A stretch of DNA of 64,000 nucleotides from Rachycentron canadum (GCA_038496675.1 CM076671.1:7219706-7283705), one strand, 5' to 3'. Shown: positions 23,766-34,913, counted from the first letter of the stretch. Program-made: numbers and translations. The notes: generated by a model not told the origin, from the sequence alone.

Positions 23766-24079
23766 TCATAATAACATTCTTCTGTTTTAATTCTGCATAG
23801 ATTGAAATACTTAAGAATCAGTGTTGTCATTTCCATTGTCATTTTTGCAGCATAACCTCTGTTTAGGTTTTAAACAACTCTTTACTCTTGACTTTGACCC
23901 TCACCCAACCCACATGCAAAAAAGCACACGCACATACAGACAAACACTAATGCTGGGAATCCCGACTCCCCTTGAAATAGTTGAACTCCCTGTGCTACGC
24001 TGGTGACACACACTCACAGGGAGAGAGCGCGCTCAGAATAGCAGCACTGCCACATCCATTGCATTCTACTATCCAGCTG

Positions 24080-24093
24080 ACTGCCCTCTGGAC
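24080..24093 (-). promoter_or_regulatory. Weak CTCF-like motif, reverse
   Basis: The plus-strand word actgccctctggac reads CCAGAGGGCAGT on the minus strand, matching most of the right half of the CTCF core. The left part is absent. Listed for completeness. Confidence 0.15.
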
Positions 24094-24279
24094 ACACACA
24101 TACACTATAACACATGCATACTCCTGCAGTCTCGCACACATACCCAGTTACACAAGGCGTGTCAGATGAATATTTTTCAGCACACACACACATAATCACT
24201 CCCTTCTGCCAAAAACACACTGATACCTCTTCCCCAAACTACACACTTCAGACTTTTCTCCCATTAGTCTGATTCGGTG

Positions 24280-24540
24280 CACAGTGTTCACCGCTCGCCC
24301 CAGCCCAGAGAGCCCGTGGCTAATCCCTCAGCTGTTTGGAGTTGGCAGTGGACAGCCGAAACACTGGAATAGTGTGCGCCCCCGCCAATTGCCGCACAGA
24401 TCAGATATCAATTTGTCAACAGAGCTGGCCAGTCGGCCGGCTGGACGGCAGGCCGGCTGGCTGGTACAGAGCCTGGAGGCAGAGGTGAGTCAGCAACTCA
24501 GACAGCCAAGAGAGGAGAGTCAGCCAAGCAGCCAGCCGGT
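24280..24540. promoter_or_regulatory. GC-rich block with CCGGC repeats
   Basis: Local GC and CpG enrichment with a nested repeat of ggccggctgg near 24434-24463 that is also self-complementary. The run gaggcagag|gtgagtcag near 24485 fits a strong 5' splice donor. An open plus-strand frame covers 24284-24817 (177 codons) but shows no domain. It could be a 5' untranslated or noncoding exon, a regulatory block, or chance. Confidence 0.25.
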
Positions 24541-25132
24541 GTATTCAGCTGCAGAGAGTCCAAACTCTGACTTCTGGAAAAAAGTTAGGAAAGTTGGAAA
24601 GAAGATGTCCGCACCGAAAAAACAAAACCCTTTGTCTCCCTGTGGATGTGCACCATTTTTAGACCAACTCTCATTCATTCCTTTCAGTCTTAATTGGTGG
24701 TTTGATAACAATCCTTTTACTACAACGTTGTGTGTGTATTGTGTTTCTAAATGTATAATCTGCATGAGGATTTTGATCAATTTCAGCCCCACGGGTGCAG
24801 TTCAGCACAAATTCTAAAGATCTCGCAACAAAAAGCATCTTACTGCTATTGTTCTTGTTTCGAGCATTGACTCTCACCTCCTTCTCAGTGCGCATTGATG
24901 TGGAGGATTTGAGTGGGATGGCAGCTTTAGTGCATGCAGGAGTGTTTACCGGCTCAACTCCTGGCCCCAGCTTGAGAATGCTGTAATCCTATTGGAGTCC
25001 CTTTGTTGAACATTTCCCGATACCCCTTGGACACTTTTTAGGGCCACATCTAACAGATTTTATTCATCCTTGATCATTTTAGCTAAGTCGTGGTTCAGCC
25101 ACTTTAGGAAGAAACTATATTTCCTTTATTTC

Positions 25133-25136
25133 AGGT
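25133..25136 (+). other. Candidate recursive splice site, weaker
   Basis: The sequence tatttcctttatttcag|gtgaga joins a pyrimidine-rich 3' splice signal directly to a consensus-like 5' splice signal, the hallmark of a recursive splice site in a long intron. The pyrimidine tract is interrupted by A residues, so it is weaker than the one at 51135. Such juxtapositions also occur by chance. Confidence 0.25.
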
Positions 25137-25199
25137 GAGATTTAAAATCTTATTTTATTGCACTGTCCTTAGCAGCAGATAATCACAAATCTGCCTGAT

Positions 25200-25460
25200 G
25201 GCTCATGTGAACAACTTCACTCCCACCTCCCATCTGAGCCAGTTTTTGGACTCCAGCCACATCCCGCTGTTCAGGCCGTCGTCGGATCATAAAGGCCTCG
25301 TTTTCCCCTTGCGTGGCACATAACTGAATTAAAATCTATTATGAAATGTGACAAGGCCATTAAGAAGACGGATGGTCAGAGCCCTCTGCGGGTTGGGCTC
25401 GCTCTTTGTCCACTTCGGGGTCCACCGTCCTGACAAAAGCTTACCCCCTGGCAGCCCCCG
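25200..25460. promoter_or_regulatory. Candidate conserved noncoding element
   Basis: Includes gtcggatcataaaggcctcg, aactgaattaaaatctatta and gacaaggccattaagaag. These mix CpG-containing and homeodomain-like words with no repeat signature. The open frames here are not exon-like. Called on composition only. Confidence 0.25.
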
Positions 25461-25632
25461 CTGGGCATGGAGCTCTGACCTGGGGCGGTGTGCTTTCTAT
25501 TTTTTAATTTTTTTTTTTTTTTTGAGTGTGTTTGTGCATGCACGCATGTATGAGTGCATTGAGGAGGAATGGCTGCATGTTGCGAGTTGCGAGATGTATG
25601 CCACAGAGGTTTTGAGCTTGGGGCAGTGGGAA

Positions 25633-25633
<1 letters not shown>

Positions 25634-25680
<47 letters not shown>
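25634..25680 (+). repeat. (TG)n microsatellite
   Basis: Perfect TG run of 47 bases, preceded at about 25505-25524 by a T-rich run. Explains the Cys-Val frame on the plus strand and the His-Thr frame on the minus strand. Confidence 0.97.
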
Positions 25681-25682
<2 letters not shown>

Positions 25683-26376
25683 AAGTGGGCTTGTAACACC
25701 AGTTGGATGGTGACCAGGTTAGGATTCACACCGCCACAGGTCACCGCACTCCTAAGCGCACACACACACTGCACTGTCTCTCTTGGGTTCATGTTGGAGG
25801 ACAAAAGGTGAGGGACAAAGGGGGGTGGGGACATGATGGATGACAGGGAAGAGCATCGAGCAGGGGCACTCACAGCTCAGTGGGAGGAATTTATAGATTT
25901 ACAGAACAGTAAGTACTTGTTTGTGTCATCTCCTGGAGTGTGCGCTTGTGTGCGTGACTGTTGGTGTACGTATGTGTTTGTGGTTATTTTCCCTCTGTCT
26001 TCAGAGATCAGTCGCCATGGATATGAACACACGTTTTGTCTGCAAGGACTCATTATTCTGCTGTATGTGGAATAGTTTGCTTTTGTCTCTGCTGCCTCTT
26101 ATGACATATGACACCTACTCCCCTTCCTCGCTCGCTCTGTTTGTAGCTGCTTGTTTTCCTGTTGGACTCAGGTGCATTTGAGGAAACGTGGTGCTGTTCG
26201 AGGTTTCCTCATTGATTTCCGTTGCAGCTGAGTTGACCAGATTTTTATTAATATTTTGTCCAATATCATCGACCTTGGAGAGGTCTTTGAATTAGAAGAG
26301 TGAAATTTTACATCCGAACACACAATCAGACTTTCACGTTTTTCCCCATCACAAAATATGGACTCAATAAATGTGA

Positions 26377-26395
26377 TTTTTTTTTTTTTTTTTTT
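26377..26395 (+). repeat. Poly(T) tract, 19 T
   Basis: Uninterrupted T run in AT-rich sequence. Confidence 0.93.
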
Positions 26396-26459
26396 CGACA
26401 CTCCTGGAGGTGAACGGTTTTGGGAAAAACTCCCAAACACAGATCTCGCATAATAAATG

Positions 26460-26770
26460 AGTTGAAAAGAAGTCGCAGAGGGAGCTATTCTCGTTCACTT
26501 GTGTACAAGGATTTCGGGAGCTCATGCGTGGCGGTCATCTATCACCCCCGCTGACCAATTACTGTGCCAAACCAGCCAGCTTCTAATGAGCTGCGAAAAA
26601 ACACAACGGAATAAGAGTCGATACTGGGCAAATAAATTATTAATAGCTGTCTGAGATTTTTATTTGCTCGCTTGCAGTTAGATTTGGCAGGGGCTGAAAG
26701 GAGCAGGGCTGAGAAAGGAAGTGAGGCTGTGGCTTTTCAATTATCTGATTTTTATGAGCTCCAGTGTGGT
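26460..26770. promoter_or_regulatory. Candidate conserved noncoding element
   Basis: Roughly 300 bases free of simple repeats, with gaccaattactgtgccaaa, cttctaatgagctgcg, aaataaattattaatagctg and cttttcaattatctgatttt. The combination of CCAAT-like, homeodomain and CpG-containing words in one compact block is typical of developmental enhancers. No ORF of note. One of the stronger composition-based candidates. Confidence 0.35.
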
Positions 26771-26945
26771 CTGTAGCCACTGTTGGGCCCGATGGATTAT
26801 CCTCTCTGCTTAATACATTGGTGGGAAGCTTTCTGGACTTTTCTTTGTTTAGGAATGTTCGCCTGTGCTTGTCTCAGGTGAGACAGAGTTTCACAAGGGC
26901 CTGCGCAGCTGTTTTTCTTGCTGGAATCCAGTCGGTATCGATCCA

Positions 26946-27024
26946 GTTGTGGAAGAATTCAGATCATTACAACACTGTAAATATACTCAATTACAAGTCA
27001 GAACTTTACTCAAATAAAACTACA
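26946..27024 (+). mobile_element. Fragment of a common fish repeat
   Basis: The series gttgtggaagaattcagat, aacactgtaaatatactcaa, ttacaagtcagaactttact and caaataaaactac aligns by eye, with small gaps, to a repeat abundant in fish genomes ('gtggaagaagtattcagatc ... ctccattacaagtaaaagtc'). About 80 bases are recognisable at moderate divergence. It is probably a nonautonomous DNA-transposon remnant; I do not assign a family name. Confidence 0.65.
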
Positions 27025-27199
27025 TGATCCCTGGGAGTGATATGGGATTGTTTTACAACAGCACATAAAGGCGTTAGTCATTTTGGCGTTCATGTCAGTC
27101 CTAAAGACGTCAACAAAAGCATCAAATGTCCTGAAAAGCCTGTAGTATCATATGGAAGTGTTGTCTACCTAGATGATCACACTGTGGGCCCAAGGCACC

Positions 27200-27480
27200 A
27201 ATATATACCCTATTAACTCCCGTAATTTCCTCACGAGCGATTGTCTAGCTGGTGCTGTAAGGTGTACGCATGACTGCTCTTTCTCTCCACGCCCCGTGCG
27301 ACGCGCGCCCAAAGGCAAAATATGGATCCAAGTAAACTCAGACATCAAATGGTGTGCAACCCATTAGCAACATTTGACTGGCGGTGTCTTGCCATGTTCT
27401 CTCCCCGGCTCGTTTGCATTTCATTACACCTGTGCAAGAATCAGTGTGACGAAGAAATGGGAACGATGAGCTGCAGCAGC
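27200..27480. promoter_or_regulatory. Candidate conserved noncoding element
   Basis: A CpG-containing, repeat-free block with tgcgacgcgcgcccaaagg, gcaacccattagcaacattt and ctcgtttgcatttcattaca, the last including a POU octamer-like TTTGCAT. A 90-codon frame overlaps it but shows no domain. Composition-based call. Confidence 0.28.
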
Positions 27481-27499
27481 TACTACTGTGTAACGTGCA

Positions 27500-29680
27500 G
27501 ACAAAGGAAATGTCTACTCAGATTAACCTTATCACACCACACAGCTTCAAATGTACCCTTGCGTTCAATATATACATTTCATTTCTTCTTTTAATGTATC
27601 TTACAGCACTTGTTATCTTAAGAGCATTGTATAATGTTGCTTAGTGGACTCTCTATGGAATACGCAGGCAATCACAGGCATCATATTGTCTTTCTGTTAT
27701 CAAGGATGGTGGAGGTTATTTCCACTAATTGCTCTTGTATTTCCTTAAATTCACATCATAAAAGATGATTGCAGAGCATTTAAAAAGGAGATGATGAGTT
27801 AACGCTGGAACAGTGAGCTCCCACGCTGTAATAACATTAGCTGGAATGTATCTTTTATTATGGTCAGACCAAGCAGGGCCAGTCTGAAGGGAAAAGTGAG
27901 TTCCAATCTGTTCTCAGATGTCACTAATCTGGTCAAACCAAAAATAATTTTTTTTTCACCGTGTCTGCAGACAGACCTGACATAAATAACTTGTACAGGA
28001 GCTGCCTCCATTTAAGGTGATTTTGTCGAAAACTGTGGCGAAGGGAAAAAAAAAAAAGAAGAGGGAGACAGATTATCATCCAAAGCGGTGTGACCTCTGG
28101 CGACGTGCCACTCTCACTATCTAACTGCCTTTAACTTTATTTGGCTGTCGACTTGAAAGAGCCTTGCTGGGCTGGCTCCTGCGACTACACACACATACAC
28201 ACACACGCACGCACACACACACACACACACATACACACACACACACACACACTGACAGACTCAGAGATATCCTCCCATATGGCATCATTTAAAACTCCTG
28301 GCAACTCATGTTTGTGTTTATCAGGACAACAAAGCCCACTCCATGGACCACAGTGGAAAGCAGCTAAAAAGGTTCCAGTTTAATTTAGCAAACATGCTAA
28401 CAATTCATTCCACGGCTATTATTGCAGTAATGGGGTCACTGGAGGTCATGGCTGGACTGGGCACTGGCTTATATTTAGCCCACATTGTGAACACTTGTCT
28501 CTGTCCAAAGCCTTGATAGTGAACCATAGCTCCCATTTGATACATGCATAGTGTTAGGTGCTTCACGTTAATCCCTCTGATAAGGAATTACTGCTGCTGT
28601 TATGAATTAATAAGTGGATTATCCTTGTAAAAAGACTGTAAATAGTCAGGCTGCCTCCATAGAAGCATGAACAGAGCATTATCCCTGGCGCTCGCTGTTA
28701 AATATATGTGAATCCAGGCACTAGATTTGGAGTGTGGAAAAAAATCATTACCTGAAGTTCAATTATTCAACTCATTGAATTCATTATTCAGTACCGTTAA
28801 AATACAGAAGAACTGCTCCCTACAAGAGTTATCATTTTGTCAGATAGAGGATCCCAAGAACCTTAATTTGCCTCAGAATCTTTAAAGAGTACTTTAATTT
28901 GTATTAGTTTTGTCCCATCAGTCATTTTGCAAGAGGAAGTGTCATTTATGTCTAATTTTGGGGCAAAATTGTTCATGGATAATTGAAAAAGCTGGTTTGT
29001 TGGAGTTTTTGAACCACGCTTCTCTGGCGGGTCTCATCTCGTTAGCGGAGGATGTGAAACGGCAGAGTGAAGACCCCAATCATGTTCTATCTATAGTGGG
29101 AGAGTACATAACATTGGCCCTTTTTGGACTTAGTATTCCCTGCAATTCCTGTTACTCACACTGCCTGCCAATGAGTCCACACGTCTGGGACTTGCCCCTG
29201 ACCTGCAGAACAACAAGCTGTGTGTGTGTGTGTTAAAAGGGAGAGATTCTTGGGTGTGGAGTTGAAGGGGCCAGTCATGGAGGAGGTAATGTTGACAGTG
29301 ATGGTAATGGCTGTGAGCAGAAATAGCTGGGTTGCTCTGTTCTCCATGGCGGACGGGTGAGTTATTGCATGAACGCTAAGAGGCATGTGTGCAGTGGTGG
29401 TCCGTGCTCCCAAACAAGATCAAACTCTAACACACATGCACACACACACTTGCTCCTTCTGTAACGGTGACCTGCTGTAGGGGTCAGCAGTGTTAGAGCT
29501 CAGCTCTCTGGGCCCGGTCATCATAACGAGGAAAAATGGCCTCATGGCACATGACCTCTACCTCTGTGTGTTCGAAGGCAACTCGGCCTGGGTTTGTACA
29601 GGCACGCTCCTGTATGAGTTCCATTTAGCCATCCTCGCTTCCCTCCCTCCCACCTCCCTCCTCCTGGTCCATGTCTGCGT
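27500..29680. other. Noncoding stretch, no gene seen
   Basis: AT-rich sequence containing the CA array at 28187-28252, a poly(A) run near 28046-28057 and a short TG run at about 29219-29233. No exon or mobile element is recognisable. Confidence 0.6.
28187..28252 (+). repeat. (CA)n microsatellite with interruptions
   Basis: About 66 bases of CA dinucleotides interrupted by ATAC and GCAC variants. Confidence 0.95.
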
Positions 29681-29689
29681 CCGAGCTTG

Positions 29690-30030
29690 AACCCGCCGAG
29701 GAGAAATGGGAAACAATCAGCGGCAAATTGCCGTGCTGCCTCTGCCCGCCGCACACAAGTGGAAGGGGAAGTGCCGCATGCTCTCACAGGGAGCTCGCTG
29801 GCGGTTAGCGAACAGCAGCTCGCTGATGGATGTGAAGCAGAAATGATACACACTGATAGCACCGTGCCTGTTTCAGTCCCCTGAAAGATTGATTGAGAGC
29901 GAGCGCTGCTGTGCCGAGTCTGGGACGACGCCTTTTGCAAAGCATCTGGCAGCGCGGCCCTTGAAATGTATTCATGCCGCTATTCACGTTGACTGGAGCG
30001 CAGTTTAAAGTACTTCTGGAAATAGCCTGG
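29690..30030. promoter_or_regulatory. CpG-containing candidate regulatory block
   Basis: Repeat-free and GC-richer than its flanks, with ggaaacaatcagcggcaaat, cgctggcggttagcgaacag, gattgattgagagcgag and ttcatgccgctattcacg. The frames across it on both strands lack domains. It is one of the largest such blocks and may be a conserved enhancer or a distal promoter. Confidence 0.32.
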
Positions 30031-30039
30031 AAAGACGAG

Positions 30040-31105
30040 CAGTCACAACAATGCATGACTGCTGCCAACTCACTTGTAGCAGCGCTGCATTGTATAAAGC
30101 AGGCTCACTACACACTCTTGCTTTCTATTTGCAACAAAATGGAGTGAGAAAATAACTCTGGCAAACTGGCTCTGCAGGTTAAGAGCTGTCCACTATTAAA
30201 TCTGTTAGCAGCAATGATGAGTATCAACATCGTTCTCAGGCCAGAAAGTTGCCACGTCAGCGCTCACCTAATGGAGAGGTGCTGCACAAATTGACAGAGA
30301 CAACCGGGCAAAGGTTGAGAAAGTAAGCTCACAGGTGTGTGTGCGAGCCATAGGTAGCAGGGGGGTTTTTTCTGCTGATTGGCAATTTAGTGTCCAGTTT
30401 TGTTGAGCTTGGCTGTTCCACACCAGGTAGGTATGAGATGAGTTTACCAAGCTTTGGCTAACGACTCTCACGGTCTCTGTTTCCTTTATCTCCAAGGATA
30501 ATGGAGACAATCTGCCAGGTGATGATGTAATGAGGTGAATATGTATATGTGTGTGTGCACATCTGTATTGGACACATTCACAGGCATAAACGTGGGAGCA
30601 TCTTTAATACTTATGTGCCTTCTGAGGAATTCAGCCTGATTGTTGCTGACCTCCGACTGTGAACAATACTTGTTACACCTCTCTCTCCCCCTCTAACTGC
30701 TGACAGGTAGCACCTGTCCTGCCCACTATGGCCAGATGGACCGTGCCCCAGTGCACCTGCCCCTCTTGGTGGCCCCACGCGCCTCATGCCAAGCCTCAGT
30801 GCTGGCACCTGAACATGCACAAATCCACAGTTGGAGCCTGTGGATACCCCCTTTCCCAACTTGGCATGACTTAGTCTAGCACATACAGTAGCATTTGCAA
30901 GCATAAATCAAAGGTGTGTGTTCGCTATAGGAAGTGGAACAAAAACAGGAAAGGTTGGGATTGTTCAACCAGATGGTGAATGAATTTCATTCTAGCAGCA
31001 ACTATGTAGATGAGATGATCAATACCACTTGTTAAGCAAAAAGCAAAATATATAATTTTAATTATGGCTTTAGAGGTGCTGGAGGCAAGTTTTGTTATTA
31101 TTGCA
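30040..31105. other. Noncoding stretch, nothing recognised
   Basis: Mixed-composition sequence with no gene, RNA or repeat that I can identify. A 97-codon minus-strand frame at 30611-30904 has no recognisable domain. Confidence 0.6.
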
Positions 31106-31109
31106 CAGA

Positions 31110-31240
31110 ATCAGATTAGCCTTTTCAATCACTATGCTATGCTAAGATAAGCTAACCAGCTGCCAGCTGCAGCTACAACAAGGGACACATATGAGAGTGG
31201 TATTGATCCTCTCACCTAACTGTTGGAGAGCAAATTTAAA
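31110..31240 (-). mobile_element. Degenerate copy of the palindromic fish repeat
   Basis: The words tgctaagataagctaaccag, ctgccagctgcagctacaac and atgagagtggtattgatcct followed by ctcacctaactg match in order, from memory, the teleost repeat reading 'tatgctaagctaagctaaccagctgctggctgtagc ... catgagagtggtatcgatcttctcatctaac'. Strand is given relative to the left arm of the copy at 33170. Diverged by substitutions and small indels. Confidence 0.7.
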
Positions 31241-31317
31241 ACATTCATTTCCTTTAATTAGTGCAGCGAGATGCCAAAGCCAGCTTGGGATGTAGCCTGA
31301 GAGTCGAAAGCCAGGGC

Positions 31318-31338
31318 AAAAAAAAAAAAAAAAAAAAA
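31318..31338 (+). repeat. Poly(A) tract, 21 A
   Basis: Uninterrupted A run 80 bases after the repeat copy at 31110-31240. Whether it belongs to that copy is not clear. Confidence 0.93.
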
Positions 31339-31473
31339 CCTACTCCACTCAACACTGCTCTTTGTTGTTAATGTAACAGCTGAAGGCGACCACACGCCTC
31401 TCTCCCCTAGATTATGACAGCTGGACAGTGAAAGATATTTCAGTCAGACACTCAAACTGTAAAAGATTGTGTT

Positions 31474-31493
31474 TGTGTGTGTGTGTGTGTGTG
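31474..31493 (+). repeat. Short (TG)n microsatellite
   Basis: About 20 bases of TG followed by a G-rich stretch. C-rich runs at 31621-31640 and an 18-base G run at 31714-31731 follow. Confidence 0.9.
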
Positions 31494-31713
31494 GAGGGGG
31501 TGTAGTCCTGAACACCTGTGTTTATTGTGGCCTCAAAAATGAGAGGGTGGGAGACTGAGATAAAGAGAGAGAGGACAATACCAGAGAGACAAATTTGGCA
31601 CCAAACAGGCAGAAAGCTGCCCCCCCCACCCCCCACACTCTCCTCTCCGTTGATGTGATTTGGCTCCGTGATCACCCCTCCCACAGCTGAACCTTTGATA
31701 CTCCTGGTATCTT

Positions 31714-31731
31714 GGGGGGGGGGGGGGGGGG
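31714..31731 (+). repeat. Poly(G) run, 18 G
   Basis: Homopolymer of 18 G residues. Its length is unreliable in most sequencing chemistries, and it could form quadruplex structure. Confidence 0.9.
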
Positions 31732-31734
31732 ATC

Positions 31735-33165
31735 TGGGTGGATGCGACAGGGTCTGTATGTGATGTGATGTGGGCTGATGCGGTGCCTATCTTTAACTAC
31801 GGCTGAGCTCCACTGTGAGGCCCAGACACACATCTGTAACCAAGAGTTTAGGTGTGTTTAGAATCTTTGCGATATGATCTGTTATTAAAAATGAGAATAT
31901 TCCCAGACGCTGAATTACTTAATTAACTTTTTCCGTGCGGCACTGGCTGTCCTGTCACTTGTGACTCACAGGAAGCTCAAAAAAGCCAAAAAACATAGGA
32001 ATAAAACCGAGAAAAATAAACCCTCAAACCAACTCCAGACAGCTTGTGTGAAAATATTTTAAATAAAAACAATGTTTACCTTCTGGGTGAGTCACCGCCA
32101 GTACCATCCCCAGCCCTCCCCACACCTTCCCTACTCTGCCTCAGACAGAGGTCAGGAAGGTGTCGTGTTTTCCCGGAGCAGAAGAGGTGGGCAGCCTTGC
32201 ACCTGCTTGCAGATTTTCACAGTAGCTGTCTCCATTTCCATTTATTTGTATATTTTATTTTATTTTTTCCCTCTGTTATGTGACTGCTCTGGCTGCGTTG
32301 TCCATGCACCAAACATGTATACGAAGCCAGAGTTATTACACAACTGCGCTTCATGTGTATTTGTCATGTTTGTTTTGTTATATTGAATTCTTCAGTATTA
32401 AACACGACAAAATCGCTCTCTTTGATGACAATAATAATTTTAACTTTTGTTCCTACTTTCGCCAGCAAGGCTCGTCCTTCTCACGACTCTGCCTTTGCTA
32501 CGATTTTTTTTTTTTTTTCAGCAAAGGAGATGGGAATGAAAAGAGAGCATGGATTTCCTTTTTGGTTTTTGTTTTTTTGTTTGTTTTTTTTTTTTGGTCA
32601 TGTGTGCAGTGGTGCCGAGGCAGCTGCCTCCATGATCACGACCCTCCTCGTACCGGTGACAATGGGACGAAAAGTGCCTCCGTATTGGGGCGGATGGCTG
32701 GACCGGATTGCCTTTTTGTCCTGTGACAGATACACTCCACATGTGTCACAACCGTGGACCCAACACCTTGCTGGAGTGGGGAAGATGAGAACAGGGAAGA
32801 GCAAGGCAACAAGGGTGCTACCGCCGCCGACGCTGTCAGCCTGTCTATCACCACGCATTAAAATAGACATCGGCCGCCCCTCTTGCTGTCTCTTCCAAGC
32901 AAACTCCATTGTTACTGGAGGAGATAGATGTCTAGGACCTGCCTTGCTAAGCACTTACAGAGCACCACTCACTGTCACTGCAAAGTGCCTCAGTCGAAGC
33001 AAGAACCAGGCTCTAACATAGTGATTTTATGTGGTTTAGGCAGGCCTCCACATCATAGAACGAGCACTTTGAGTGGTTGAGCATTCCTTGGCTCAGTCGC
33101 ACATGTAGTTCAGAAAACTGCAAGTTGGTACAAGTCATAGGAAAGGACTTTAAAATCTGTCTGTG
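31735..33165. other. Noncoding stretch with an accidental long frame
   Basis: A plus-strand frame of 222 codons spans 32353-33021, the longest in the window. It crosses two poly(T) runs (about 32505-32518 and 32583-32595) that encode Phe runs, has no signal, domain or family resemblance, and lacks a usual start context. I judge it noncoding. No other feature is recognised here. Confidence 0.55.
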
Positions 33166-33169
33166 GTAA

Positions 33170-33445
33170 AGTCGAAAGTTAGGAGAAGAAGATTGTGGTA
33201 TTAATCTCTCTGTACCGAAATTTTCAGGCTCCGGCCAGCATCTGGTTAGCTTAGCTTAGCATAAAGCTGGGAAGCACCTCACCTGGCTCTGTCCGAAGGT
33301 CAAGAAATTGTTGAAATACCATTACCTAGGATCGCGCCAGGCTAGCTGTTTCCTTGTGTTTCCAGCTTTTATGCTAAGCTTAGCGAACCATCTCCTGGTT
33401 TTAGGTGCACATCTCAATCTTCTCATCGAACCGTAGGAAAAACAG
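33170..33445. mobile_element. Head-to-head palindromic fish repeat
   Basis: The left arm carries gttaggagaagaagattg, ggccagcatctggttagc, ttagcttagcataaagctgg and cacctggctctgtcc. The right arm carries the complement in reverse order: gccaggctagctgtttcc, tttatgctaagcttagcg, aaccatctcctgg and caatcttctcatcgaac. The arms face each other around a short centre near 33300-33340. This is the same family as the copy at 31110. The full unit could fold into a hairpin of about 110 bp per arm. Confidence 0.75.
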
Positions 33446-33449
33446 TGAA

Positions 33450-34835
33450 TGCAGGTGTTTCCATTAACTGTGCATGTCAATTTTATTTAGCTTCGCATCA
33501 GTTAAAATGAATCACAGGTCCTTGGTTGTTGCATTTGGATTTCATCGTATGGAATGAATTCTTGTTTTCCTGCTCTCTCATCTAAACGGATGCCCTTTAA
33601 AAGCAACTGTAAGTTAAGGGCTACATGCCTAAGTCAGAGTCAAGAGCAGCCCGTAGGTCAGTTAGGAAACCAAGTTGGGGTCATTTTGTGTTCTGCTTAG
33701 ATTCCACCTCCTCTTCATCTCTTTGAGTTGTTGTTACAAACCACTGCCCTGACTCGTCTTTACATATCTGACCATCTCAGACTCAACTTAAACATTTGAA
33801 AACCTCTACTCACCTCCGCAGACTTAACAATCCTCGGCCACTACTGTCTCAGGTGTTCAAAACTTGCGTGGAACGGTGATTATGTGCAGCGTGTCCAAAC
33901 TTTGAATTCAGTAAATAATATGAGACCTTTTTATGTCACCTTCAGATCTAAGCTTCTTTGCCTTTAAGTTGAACTTGGACAATTCCCATCTGTCTTGACG
34001 CATGAAATCACACTGAAATGGAAAATCTTTTTTTTTTTTTCTTTCTTTCATGTTTTTATCTCATATGCAGGGTCCAGTCTTCAAAGGTGTTGTTTTCTTG
34101 TATATACAAGCTCTTTCAACATAACGCAATACATTAAATGTGTTGTATTGTTCACCTTATTCAGAGTAGCCGTCCCTGTACAATGCAGCTACAGAAAAGG
34201 AGTTTCATTCCATAATTCACTGATGCTTACACTTCATAATAAACCTGAAACATATCGCTGTATTTTTGGATTAAATGCACAGGCGTAACATAATAGTTCG
34301 TACACCCACTACTCTAATCACATGCAAGTCAGGGATTGAATCTTATCAGAGCCTTCCCTTGTGCCGGCCTTTCCTCGCTTTTTATACAGAATAAGAATCA
34401 AGAGTTGAAAAAGTGAAGTTGAGTAAATCTTTCTCAGTTTAAGATTAAAGGTGAAGGAAGGGAATTTAAGGGAGCAAAAGATGTCGAGCAGGCTTACATA
34501 CCAAAATGGCTTCCATTCCACGGAGGACATGCAACTGTGCCCTCAGTTTTCTCAGATAATACCACCGCCTGGTGTATAATTCAGCTCAAACTGAATAGAT
34601 TGGACTGCAGGTTAATTGGACTGTTGGCTGCTTGGAGGGTTTCCTTCCAAAATTTGAAATAACCTCCCAAACAGTCCAAACACACATAGATGTTGTATAT
34701 AGAGCAGGCATTTGCTGGAATGGAGGAGGCGCAGTCGGGGCACCTGGTAGACTATCTCAGCTATGTGAGGAGCATTCGGACTAGTGTCAGGGTCAAAGTA
34801 TTTTTAACCATGCATGCGTAGACACCACCCGCAAT
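33450..34835. other. Noncoding stretch, nothing firm
   Basis: AT-rich, no gene seen. At 34600-34690 the words ctgcaggttaattgg, cttggagggtttccttcc and aacagtccaaacacac recall pieces of the SINE/L2-type tail common in fish, but their order is scrambled, so this is only a possible relic. Confidence 0.5.
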
Positions 34836-34839
34836 GCCA

Positions 34840-34854
34840 TGTGCCACCTGCTGG
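34840..34854 (-). promoter_or_regulatory. CTCF-like core motif, reverse
   Basis: On the minus strand the 15-mer CCAGCAGGTGGCACA matches the CTCF core CCASYAGRKGGCRSY at 14 of 15 positions, failing only at the last. CTCF is an 11-zinc-finger architectural protein conserved in fish. No occupancy evidence is available from sequence. Confidence 0.38.
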
Positions 34855-34881
34855 ACCCTGTCAGCTGTTGAATAACTGGAG

Positions 34882-34913
34882 GGGTGAGAGTTGGGGGTGG
34901 GGGGGTGGGGGCT
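34882..34913 (+). repeat. G-rich tract, G-quadruplex-like
   Basis: Three G runs of at least five, separated by single T residues, as in ggggtgggggggtggggg. The spacing permits an intramolecular quadruplex on the plus strand. It lies about 30 bases from the CTCF-like motif at 34840, a combination sometimes seen at boundary elements, though here it may be coincidence. Confidence 0.7.

Noticed and set aside
24284..24817. 177-codon open frame on the plus strand
   Set aside because: Composition follows local GC repeats, there is no domain, and a strong donor-like sequence lies inside it. Kept only as a possible noncoding exon or regulatory block.
32353..33021. 222-codon open frame, the longest in the window
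   Set aside because: Crosses two poly(T) runs giving Phe-rich stretches, shows no domain or family resemblance, and has no exon or promoter context.
34600..34690. Possible SINE/L2-type fragment
   Set aside because: The recognisable words are in the wrong order relative to the known repeat. Too weak to annotate as an element.
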